Of a stretch of 64,000 nt of DNA, positions 46,943 to 54,361 are shown in pieces. How positions within the stretch are numbered: the stretch's first letter is position 1; every line of letters starts with the position of its first letter. Where the stretch lies: positions 1-64,000 of the forward strand of contig DATJHI010000040.1 in the NCBI GenBank assembly GCA_035493955.1. The letters are read 5' to 3'. Position numbers and translations under genes: made by a program. Source of the DNA: NCED01 sp035493955 (GTDB lineage Bacteria > Pseudomonadota > Alphaproteobacteria > Caulobacterales > Caulobacteraceae). Under the pieces are notes generated by a model that worked only from the letters and a program-made list of their open reading frames with translations, ran no database searches and had not been told where the DNA came from.

Positions 46943-47146
46943 ATGACCACCCCGGAAAAGACCGGAACGATCCCCGCCGACGCCAAGCCCAAGGGTAGGC
47001 CTTTCCCGGACGACAAGACCAGGATCGACCCCCTTGCGACCGACGACGACGATGAAGCCGAGTCCCACCAGGAAGAGCTGTTGGACGAAGGCATCGAGGA
47101 AAGCTTCCCCGCCTCCGATCCGGTGTCGGTGAAACGCATCACCTAG
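46943..47146 (+). CDS. small acidic protein with EESFPASDP motif
   Basis: A 67-residue hydrophilic protein. The segment GIEESFPASDPVSV near the C-terminus matches a short motif found in many small uncharacterised bacterial proteins, and the middle is acidic (DDDDEAESHQEELLDE). AGAGGAAAA lies upstream of the ATG. It is probably cotranscribed with the acidic gene before it. The function is unknown. Confidence 0.65.
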   Translation: MTTPEKTGTIPADAKPKGRPFPDDKTRIDPLATDDDDEAESHQEELLDEGIEESFPASDPVSVKRIT

Positions 47147-47158
47147 GGGGCGCTCCCT

Positions 47159-47539
47159 CTAGGTCGATTGGACCTCGGTCACCTTGTAGGTCAGCAGCCG
47201 CCCGTCCTCGTCGCTGACGCTGACGTACTCGCCGACGGCGAAACGGTGCTGGCCGAGCCGGTAGAGCGGCTCATTGTCGGTGTCGGTGGTGTCGTCATAA
47301 TCGAAGAACCAGCGTTCCCCCCGGCGAGCCAGCCGGCCTTCCTGCACGTCCTCGTCCGGAGCGAAGCGTCGCACGGTGCAGCGGCCTCGCTTGGCCTTGA
47401 AGGCGACCTCGTCGAGGTGTCCGTCCGGAGTCAGGGGCGCAGTGAGGGCGTAGCCCCGATGGTCGTCGCCATCGGCGAACTCCGTACCGGGATTGCGCGC
47501 CAGGCGCATGACGATTCGGGCGAGGCCGGTGTCAGGCAT
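47159..47539 (-). CDS. conserved hypothetical protein (126 residues)
   Basis: A 126-residue soluble protein made mostly of beta strands. Recognisable stretches are MRLARNPGTEFADGDDHRGY, FKAKRGRCTVRRF and YRLGQHRFAVGEYVSVSDEDG. The charged, turn-rich pattern resembles proteins annotated only as conserved hypothetical in alphaproteobacteria. It follows the universal stress gene by 30 bases on the same strand and could share its promoter. I do not assign a function. Confidence 0.68.
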   Translation of the reverse strand: MPDTGLARIVMRLARNPGTEFADGDDHRGYALTAPLTPDGHLDEVAFKAKRGRCTVRRFAPDEDVQEGRLARRGERWFFDYDDTTDTDNEPLYRLGQHRFAVGEYVSVSDEDGRLLTYKVTEVQST

Positions 47540-47569
47540 AAAGGGATACTCCTGGTTTCTTCTGGTTGA

Positions 47570-48385
47570 TCAGTGGGACAGGAACAGGGACGGAGCGCCG
47601 TCGGCCTGCATGAGGGTGCGGGTGGCCCCGCCGAAGATGAACTGCTGGAAGCGCGGATGGCCGAAGGCGCCGGCCACCAGCACGCCCGCCCCCAGGGCCC
47701 GCGCGCCCTCGATCAGGAGAGGCCCGGCGTCGCCGGATCCGGACAGCTGATCGATCCGCGCCTTGACCCCGCGGCTGGTCAGATAATCGACCAGACGTCT
47801 GGGATCGTAGCTTCGCGGCGTGGCGCTGGGGGCCGACAGCACCGCCACGTCGGCGGCGCGCTTCAACAGGGGAACGGCCTCGCGGATCGCGCGGGTGGCC
47901 TCCTTGCCCCCGTCCCAGGCCAGGGCCATGGGCCGGCCAAGGTCGAACGGACCGCGGGCGACGAAGACCGGACGGCGCTCTTCCATCAGCACCTGCTGGA
48001 ACACCTCGACCAGAGGGCCCCGGCCCCGCGCCGGGTCGGGCCCGAACACCACCGCGTCGCAGAGCCGGGCCTCCATGCACAAGCACGACCACACCGGCGA
48101 GGCCAGCACGATGAAGTCCTTGTTCGGATAGTCGAGCCCCTCGAAGCGGGTGCGGCTGAGGCGTTCGCCCTCGGCCGCCGCCTGCTTCATCGAATCCAGC
48201 GCCGCCATCTGCACCCCGCCCATCAGGCCCTCGCCCATCCAGGGCATCAGGTCGGCCGCGTCGGCCGGGGCGAAGGCGGCGCAGACCGTCGCCTGGAACG
48301 GCGCGGCCAGGGCCACGGCGGCCTCCAAGGCCTGGGCGTCCGCGGGAGCGCCGGTCAGAGGCGCCAGGATTCTGGTCCAGCTCAT
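47570..48385 (-). CDS. universal stress protein (UspA family)
   Basis: A 271-residue protein with two UspA-like halves. The second (about 155-270) has GPFDLGRPMALAWDGGKEA and an ATP-site-like G-x2-G-x9-G-S/T pattern around GARALGAGVLVAGAFGHPR followed by FQQFIFGGATR. It probably binds ATP and is induced by growth arrest or stress in related bacteria. The first half is degenerate. It is placed upstream of the conserved hypothetical gene at 47159-47539 in a small unit. Confidence 0.85.
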   Translation of the reverse strand: MSWTRILAPLTGAPADAQALEAAVALAAPFQATVCAAFAPADAADLMPWMGEGLMGGVQMAALDSMKQAAAEGERLSRTRFEGLDYPNKDFIVLASPVWSCLCMEARLCDAVVFGPDPARGRGPLVEVFQQVLMEERRPVFVARGPFDLGRPMALAWDGGKEATRAIREAVPLLKRAADVAVLSAPSATPRSYDPRRLVDYLTSRGVKARIDQLSGSGDAGPLLIEGARALGAGVLVAGAFGHPRFQQFIFGGATRTLMQADGAPSLFLSH

Positions 48386-48532
48386 CGCTTCTCATCCTCA
48401 GGACGCGCCGTCCCCAGCCGCCAATCGTCGGCCCCAGGCGAAAGGCGCATTGATCTCACGCAAGGCCGCGTTGATCTTGCACCCCCATTAGGCCTAGTCC
48501 CAGACCGCGCTGGCAAGCAGGGGAACGAACGG

Positions 48533-49183
48533 GTGGCGAAAGGGCTGCGTCCGACCAAGGGCCAAACGCCGCGAGCGTGGCAACGGATGCTGTCCGGACG
48601 GCGCCTGGACCTGCTCGACCCCTCCCCCCTCGACATCGAGATCGAAGACATCGCCCACGGCCTGGCCCGGGTGGCGCGGTGGAACGGCCAGACCATCGGC
48701 GAACACGCCTTTTCCGTCGCCCAGCACAGCCTGGTGGTCGAGGAGGCGGCGGTCCACATCGAGCCGGGCCTGGACCCGCGCTGGCGGCTGGCGGCCCTGC
48801 TGCACGACGCGCCGGAATATGTGATCGGCGACATGATCTCCCCCTTCAAGGCCGCACTCGGCGTCGATTACCGGGCCTTCGAGCAGCGGCTGGAGACCGC
48901 CATCCACCTGCGCTTCGGCCTGCCGCCCAAGGTCCCCCTGGCGGTGAAGGCCCTGCTGAAAGCGGCCGATCGGACCTCGGCCTTCTTCGAGGCGGTCCAA
49001 CTCGCCGGCTTCGCCCCGGCCGAGGCCCTCACCCTGTTCGGCAGGCCTCCGCAGGGCTACGCCCTGACCATCGAACCCCTGGCCCCGGCCGCCGCCCAGA
49101 GCCGCTATCTGGAACGGTTCCGCGCCCTGACCGAAGCTACCCGCCTGGACGAAGGCTCGCAGGCGCCGTTCGAAACCGGCTAG
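48533..49183 (+). CDS. HD-domain 5'-deoxynucleotidase, YfbR-like
   Basis: A 216-residue HD hydrolase. Metal-binding residues are visible in TIGEHAFSVAQHS, in LLHDAPEYVIGDM (the HD pair) and in AADRTSAF, which together match YfbR-type dNMP nucleotidases. GTG at 48533 with GGGGA upstream is the likely start. A tyrosine phosphatase follows after 10 bases, then an NrtR-like regulator, so the three form a probable operon. Confidence 0.83.
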   Translation: MAKGLRPTKGQTPRAWQRMLSGRRLDLLDPSPLDIEIEDIAHGLARVARWNGQTIGEHAFSVAQHSLVVEEAAVHIEPGLDPRWRLAALLHDAPEYVIGDMISPFKAALGVDYRAFEQRLETAIHLRFGLPPKVPLAVKALLKAADRTSAFFEAVQLAGFAPAEALTLFGRPPQGYALTIEPLAPAAAQSRYLERFRALTEATRLDEGSQAPFETG

Positions 49184-49193
49184 GATCGGTCGA

Positions 49194-49709
49194 ATGACCC
49201 TTATCGTGTGTCCTCTCAGCCAGGTGGAGAGCGTGATCGCGGCGCGGGCGCCGTCGCATCTCGTCACCCTGCTCGATCCATCCTACCTGATCGCCACCCC
49301 GCCCGGACTGGCGCCTGAGCGGCACCTGAAGCTCGGCGTCAACGACGTGGTCGAACAGACCGAAGGGCGGATCTGCGCCGACTCGCCGACCATCGCCCGG
49401 CTGTTGGCCTTCGGGGCCGGATGGGACGGCGCCCAGCCCATGCTGATCCACTGCTGGGCCGGTATCAGCCGCTCGACCGCCGCGGCCTTCGCGCTGGCCT
49501 GTCAGCGCGACCCCGAAGCGCCGGAACTCAAGATCGCCGAAGCCTTGCGCGCGGCCTCCGCCGTGGCCCATCCCAACCGGCGGATCGTGGCCCTGGCCGA
49601 CGCCCTGCTGGACCGCGGGGGACGGATGGTCGAGGCGATCGAAGCGATCGGGCCCGGAGAGAGCGCCGACGAGAACCGGGCCTTCGACCTTCCGGTGCGA
49701 TACCGATGA
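49194..49709 (+). CDS. tyrosine-phosphatase family protein
   Basis: A 171-residue protein with an intact phosphatase P-loop HCWAGISRST (Cys87, Arg93; C-x5-R) and a general-acid candidate in GVNDVVEQTEG. The fold is short compared with eukaryotic tyrosine phosphatases but agrees with bacterial ones. Its stop overlaps the regulator gene by four bases (ATGA). Unlike the phosphatase-like protein at 28768-29205, its catalytic loop is complete. The substrate is unknown. Confidence 0.83.
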   Translation: MTLIVCPLSQVESVIAARAPSHLVTLLDPSYLIATPPGLAPERHLKLGVNDVVEQTEGRICADSPTIARLLAFGAGWDGAQPMLIHCWAGISRSTAAAFALACQRDPEAPELKIAEALRAASAVAHPNRRIVALADALLDRGGRMVEAIEAIGPGESADENRAFDLPVRYR

Positions 49710-50728
49710 GGGATGGCTTGAGGGAAGGCCGCCTCGTCATCGGCCTTTCGGCGGTGGTCATCGCCATCCACGACGGCGAGGCCGTGGCCCTGACCGTGCG
49801 CCCGCCGGACCTGCGCACCGGGACCGCGTCGACCCTCACCGGCCTGCCCTCCGGCGCGTTCGACCCCGCGGGCCAGCGGACCTTCGAACTGGCGCTCCGG
49901 GCTTTCGTCACCGAGCAGACCGGCTTCCAGCTGGGGTATGTGGAACAGCTCTACACCTTCGGCGACGAAGGCCGCGACGCCCCCCTGGCGGACCTCGGCG
50001 GAGCGGGCGACCCACGGGACGGGCGGATCATCTCGGTGGGCTATCTGGCCCTGACGCCGGAGGCGGTGGACACCCCCGCCCCTGACACTGAATGGACGCC
50101 CTGGTATCGGTTCTTCCCCTACGAGGACTGGCGGGCGGGCCGTCCGGCGGTGATCGACACGGTGCTGGCGCCGGGCCTGCGGGCGTGGGCCGCCAGGGCG
50201 CGGGGGGCGGCGAAGGAGCAGCGCCTGGGGCGGGCCAGGGCCCTGTTCGCCCTCGACGGCGCCCGCTGGAACGAGGAGCGGGTGCTGGACCGCTACGAAC
50301 TGCTCTACGAGGCCGGCCTCGCCCCGGAGGCCGACCGTGACCGCCGCCGGGTCTCCGGAGTGGACGCGCCGGAACCGAGCGCCGAGCGGGAGCTGGGCGA
50401 GCCGATGGTGTCGGACCACCGGCGCATCCTGGCCACAGGGCTGGCCCGCCTGCGCGGCAAGATCAAATACCGGCCGGTGGTCTTCGAACTGGCCCCGGCC
50501 GCCTTCACCCTGTTCAGCCTGCAGCGGATGGTCGAGGCCATCTCCGGCGTGATGCTGCACAAGCAGAACTTCCGCCGCATGGTCGAACGCACCGGCCTGG
50601 TGGAAGGCCTGGGCCGCTTCGACGAGGAGACCGGGGGCCGCCCCGCCGAACTGTTCCGCTTCCGCCGGGAGGCGGCGGCGGCTTCGCCCGCATCGGGCCT
50701 GTCCCTGCCGATGCTGCGCGAGGGGTGA
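49706..50728 (+). CDS. NrtR-like protein: degenerate Nudix domain plus winged helix
   Basis: A 340-residue protein. The N-terminal part (about residues 10-150) resembles a Nudix domain, but the Nudix box is degenerate (FELALRAFVTEQTGF in place of the REVEEE pattern), so it probably binds rather than hydrolyses a ligand. The C-terminal part (about 240-320) has the NrtR winged helix with FTLFSLQRMVEAISG and KQNFRRMVERTGLV. NrtR proteins repress NAD genes in response to ADP-ribose. No NAD genes are adjacent, so the target is unclear. It is the third gene of the unit with the HD and phosphatase genes. Confidence 0.85.
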   Translation: MRDGLREGRLVIGLSAVVIAIHDGEAVALTVRPPDLRTGTASTLTGLPSGAFDPAGQRTFELALRAFVTEQTGFQLGYVEQLYTFGDEGRDAPLADLGGAGDPRDGRIISVGYLALTPEAVDTPAPDTEWTPWYRFFPYEDWRAGRPAVIDTVLAPGLRAWAARARGAAKEQRLGRARALFALDGARWNEERVLDRYELLYEAGLAPEADRDRRRVSGVDAPEPSAERELGEPMVSDHRRILATGLARLRGKIKYRPVVFELAPAAFTLFSLQRMVEAISGVMLHKQNFRRMVERTGLVEGLGRFDEETGGRPAELFRFRREAAAASPASGLSLPMLREG

Positions 50729-50789
50729 CATGGGGGCCTGAAAAGCTCTAGCCTGCGGTCCGTCGGGGTTTCAGATCGGAGAGCATCCT

Positions 50790-51143
50790 ATGAAACGAAC
50801 CTACGCCGCGGCGCTCGCCGCCGTCCTGCTGGCGCCCCTGCCCGCCGCTGCCCACCATGGCTGGTCCGGTCAGGACAACGCCCACGTCACCACCCTTGAA
50901 GGCACCATCAAGGACGTCCGCTATCGCAATCCCCACGGGGAGATCGACATGATGGTCGGCAACCAGCTGTGGAGCATCACCCTGGCGCCCATCGCCCGGA
51001 TGGAGACCCGCGGCATCACCGAGGCCTCGCTGAAGGTCGGCGACACGGTCAAGATCGATGGCCACCGCAACCTCGACATGAAGCGCTACGAGGTGAAGGC
51101 CAACGACATCACTATCCACGGCAAGACCACCGACCTGCGTTGA
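50790..51143 (+). CDS. DUF6152 family exported protein
   Basis: A 117-residue protein with a cleavable signal peptide (to about residue 21, AAAHH). The mature part opens HHGWSGQDNA and has the DUF6152 pattern of beta strands (TTLEGTIKDVRYRNPHGEIDM). The paired histidines at the mature N-terminus hint at metal binding. It precedes the DUF6644-type membrane gene by 12 bases, and the two are commonly neighbours. The function is unknown. Confidence 0.82.
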   Translation: MKRTYAAALAAVLLAPLPAAAHHGWSGQDNAHVTTLEGTIKDVRYRNPHGEIDMMVGNQLWSITLAPIARMETRGITEASLKVGDTVKIDGHRNLDMKRYEVKANDITIHGKTTDLR

Positions 51144-51155
51144 GCGCTTAGGCGT

Positions 51156-51635
51156 TTGGACATCGACCCAGCCTCCCTCGCCTCGGCCTTAGAGGCCTCG
51201 CCGTTGGGCGTCGCCATGCGCGGCGGCAAGGGGTTCTATCCCGCCGCCAACGTCGTCCACATCATCGGCCTGGTGCTGCTGTTGGGGTCGATCGGCGTCC
51301 TGGACCTGAGGGTGGCGGGGTTGGGCCGCGCCATCCCGCTGCCGACCCTGTCGCGCATGCTGACGCCTCTGGCCATGGCCGGGCTGGCGCTGCTGGCGGC
51401 GAGCGGCTTCGTGCTGTTCGCGGCCGACGCCAGCCCCCTCCTCCGTTCGCCGGTGTTCCTGACCAAGCTCGTCCTGATCGGCCTGGCCCTGGTCAACGCG
51501 CTGGCGTTCCGCCGCTGGTTCGGCGACGGGGACTATGGCAGCGAACCGCCCGCGGCGGCCCGATGCATGGCGGTAGGGTCCCTAGTGCTGTGGACCACGG
51601 CCGCGGTGCTGGGACGGCTGATCGCCTACAGCTGA
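51156..51635 (+). CDS. DUF6644-type membrane protein
   Basis: A 159-residue membrane protein with four hydrophobic segments. The N-terminal block PLGVAMRGGKGFYPAANVVHIIGL and the later FLTKLVLIGLALVNALAFRRWF match the DUF6644/DUF2214-like pattern, with histidines that could bind heme. TTG at 51156 is used because no other in-frame start precedes the conserved region. It is likely cotranscribed with the DUF6152 gene. Confidence 0.78.
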   Translation: MDIDPASLASALEASPLGVAMRGGKGFYPAANVVHIIGLVLLLGSIGVLDLRVAGLGRAIPLPTLSRMLTPLAMAGLALLAASGFVLFAADASPLLRSPVFLTKLVLIGLALVNALAFRRWFGDGDYGSEPPAAARCMAVGSLVLWTTAAVLGRLIAYS

Positions 51636-51641
51636 GCGGAC

Positions 51642-54326
51642 CTACGGCTTCTTCGTCAGGGCCGCCTGGGCCGCGGCAAGCCTGGCGATCGGCACGCGGT
51701 AGGGGGAACAGGACACATAGTCCAATCCCACCGTCTCGCAGAACTGGATCGAGGCCGGGTCGCCGCCGTGTTCGCCGCAGATGCCGAGCTTGACGCCCGG
51801 CCGGGCCGCCCGCCCGCGGTCGGCGGCGATCCGGATCAGATCGCCGACGCCTTCCTGGTCGAGGGTGACGAAGGGGTCCTTCTCGAAGATGCCCCGGCGG
51901 ATATAGGTGTCGAGGAAGCGCCCGGAGTCGTCGCGGCTGATGCCGAAGGTGGTCTGGGTCAGGTCGTTGGTACCGAAGGAGAAGAACTCGGCGTGCTCAG
52001 CCAGTTCGTCGGCGCGCAGGGCCGCCCGCGGCAGTTCGATCATGGTCCCGACCTTGTATTCGATGCGCACGCCCTGTTCGGCCATCACCGCCTCAGCCGT
52101 GTGATCGGTCAGCTCGCGGAGGAACTTCATCTCCTCCTTCTTGGCCACCAAGGGGTGCATCACCTCCGGCTCGGGTGCGGGGGCGCGGCGGGATATCTCG
52201 CAGGCGGCCTCGAAGATGGCGCGGACCTGCATCTCGTAGATTTCGGGGAAGGCCACCCCCAGGCGGCATCCGCGCCAGCCCAGCATGGGGTTGGTCTCCT
52301 GCAAATCGGACCAGCGCCGCTTCAGCTTGGCGATGTCGAGACCGGCCGACTTGGACAGGGCGACCAGCTCCTCCTCGGTATGGGGCAGGAACTCGTGCAG
52401 GGGCGGGTCGAGCAGGCGGACGGTCACCGGCAGGCCGGCCATGATGGTGAACAGCTCGATGAAGTCGGACCGCTGGAACGGCAGCAGCTTGGCCAGGGCC
52501 AGGCGGCGGCCCTGCTCGTCGTCGGCCAGGATCATTTCGCGCACCGCGGCGATCCGATCCTCGTCGAAGAACATGTGTTCGGTTCGGCACAGGCCGATGC
52601 CCTCGGCCCCGAAGCTGCGGGCGGTGCGGGCGTCCAGCGGCGTCTCGGCGTTGGCGCGCACCTTCAACCGGCGGACGCCATCGGCCCAGCCCATCAGCTG
52701 GGCGAAGTCGCCGGACAGTTCCGGTTCGACCATCTTCAGGGACCCGGACAGGACTTCGCCCTTGGAGCCGTCGACGGTGATGATGTCGCCGGTGCGGAAG
52801 GTGCGACCGCGAGCGCGGAACTCCCCCCGGGCGGCGTCGATGTGGATCTCTCCGGCGCCGGAGACGCAGGGACGGCCCATGCCGCGGGCGACCACCGCCG
52901 CGTGGCTGGTCATGCCGCCGCGGCAGGTGACCACGCCGCGCGCGGCGTGCATGCCGTGGATGTCCTCGGGGCTGGTCTCCTCGCGGACCAGGATCACCGC
53001 CTCGCCGAGGGAGCCCATGCGCTCGGCCTCGTCGGCCTCGAACACGATCTTGCCTGTGGCGGCGCCCGGAGAGGCGGGCAGGCCCGCGGCGATCAGGTCG
53101 CGCACCGCGGACGGGTCGATGGTCGGGTGCAGCAGTTGGTCGAGGCTCGTCGGCTCGACCCGCAGAATCGCTTCGGTCTCGGAAATCAGCCCTTCGGCCA
53201 CCAGGTCCACGGCGACCTTCAGGGCGGCCTTGGCGGTGCGCTTCCCCGAGCGGGTCTGCAGCATGTAGAGCTTGCCCTGCTCCACCGTGAACTCGATGTC
53301 CTGCATGTCGCGGTAGTGCCGCTCCAGCCGCTCCACCACCGCCTTGAATTCGGCGAAGACCGCAGGCATCGCCTCCTCCATCGAGGGAGCGGTCTCGTCC
53401 ATCTCCTCGCGGGCGGCCCTGGTGAGGGCCTGGGGCGTGCGGATGCCGGCGACCACGTCCTCGCCCTGGGCGTTGATCAGGAACTCGCCGTAGAGGCGGT
53501 TCTCGCCGGTGGACGGGTTGCGGGTGAAGGCGACGCCGGTGGCCGAGGTCTCCCCCATGTTGCCGAACACCATCGACTGGACGTTGACGGCGGTGCCCCA
53601 GCTTTCGGGGATGTCGTGCATGCGCCGGTAGAACTTGGCCCTATCGTTCATCCAGCTGGCGAACACCGCGGAGACCGCGCCCCATAGCTGGTCGTTCGGC
53701 GCCTGCGGGAAGGGCTGGCCGAGTTCGCCCTCGACCACCCGCTTGTAATCGGCCACCACCGCTTCCCAGTCCGCGGCGGTCAGAGCGGTGTCGATGGTGA
53801 TTTCCAGCCGCTCCTTGTGCTCGTCCAGCACCTCCTCGAACAGGGAGTGCTCGATGCCCAGCACCACGTTCGAATACATCTGGATGAAGCGGCGGTAGCT
53901 GTCGAAGGCGAAGCGGCGGTCGCCGGACAGGCGCGCCAGCCCCTCCACCGTCGCGTCGTTGAGGCCGAGGTTCAGCACCGTGTCCATCATCCCGGGCATG
54001 GACGCCCGCGCGCCGGAGCGGACGGAGACCAGTAGCGGGTTCTCAGGATCGCCGAACCTGCGCCCCGTCAGGTGCTCGACCTGGGCCAGGCCCGCCTCCA
54101 CCTGGGGGACGAGGTCGTTCGGATAGGCCGAGCCGTTGGCGTAATAGTGGACGCAGGCCTCGGTGGTGATGGTGAAGCCGGGAGGCACCGGCAGGCCGAG
54201 CGCGCTCATCTCGGCGAGGTTCGCGCCCTTGCCGCCCAACAGGTTCTTCATCGAGGCGTCGCCGTCCGCGCCGCCGCCGCCGAAGGAATAGACCCAGCGC
54301 ACGCCCGCCTGCCCGCCGTCAGCCAT
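51642..54326 (-). CDS. ppdK: pyruvate, phosphate dikinase
   Basis: PpdK interconverts pyruvate, ATP and phosphate with phosphoenolpyruvate, AMP and pyrophosphate. The 894-residue protein has the N-terminal ATP-grasp domain (KNLLGGKGANLAEMSALGLP, about 25-45). The phosphohistidine domain has GGMTSHAAVVARGMGRPCV (about residue 465), and the C-terminal PEP/pyruvate barrel has FGTNDLTQTTFG and GICGEHGGDP. The ATG at 54326 follows GAGGTGGGG; GTG 54332 is an alternative. It lies 35 bases downstream of glyS in the same direction. Confidence 0.96.
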   Translation of the reverse strand: MADGGQAGVRWVYSFGGGGADGDASMKNLLGGKGANLAEMSALGLPVPPGFTITTEACVHYYANGSAYPNDLVPQVEAGLAQVEHLTGRRFGDPENPLLVSVRSGARASMPGMMDTVLNLGLNDATVEGLARLSGDRRFAFDSYRRFIQMYSNVVLGIEHSLFEEVLDEHKERLEITIDTALTAADWEAVVADYKRVVEGELGQPFPQAPNDQLWGAVSAVFASWMNDRAKFYRRMHDIPESWGTAVNVQSMVFGNMGETSATGVAFTRNPSTGENRLYGEFLINAQGEDVVAGIRTPQALTRAAREEMDETAPSMEEAMPAVFAEFKAVVERLERHYRDMQDIEFTVEQGKLYMLQTRSGKRTAKAALKVAVDLVAEGLISETEAILRVEPTSLDQLLHPTIDPSAVRDLIAAGLPASPGAATGKIVFEADEAERMGSLGEAVILVREETSPEDIHGMHAARGVVTCRGGMTSHAAVVARGMGRPCVSGAGEIHIDAARGEFRARGRTFRTGDIITVDGSKGEVLSGSLKMVEPELSGDFAQLMGWADGVRRLKVRANAETPLDARTARSFGAEGIGLCRTEHMFFDEDRIAAVREMILADDEQGRRLALAKLLPFQRSDFIELFTIMAGLPVTVRLLDPPLHEFLPHTEEELVALSKSAGLDIAKLKRRWSDLQETNPMLGWRGCRLGVAFPEIYEMQVRAIFEAACEISRRAPAPEPEVMHPLVAKKEEMKFLRELTDHTAEAVMAEQGVRIEYKVGTMIELPRAALRADELAEHAEFFSFGTNDLTQTTFGISRDDSGRFLDTYIRRGIFEKDPFVTLDQEGVGDLIRIAADRGRAARPGVKLGICGEHGGDPASIQFCETVGLDYVSCSPYRVPIARLAAAQAALTKKP

Positions 54327-54361
54327 GCTCACCCCACCTCGTTCCGCTCAGAAGGGAGCGT

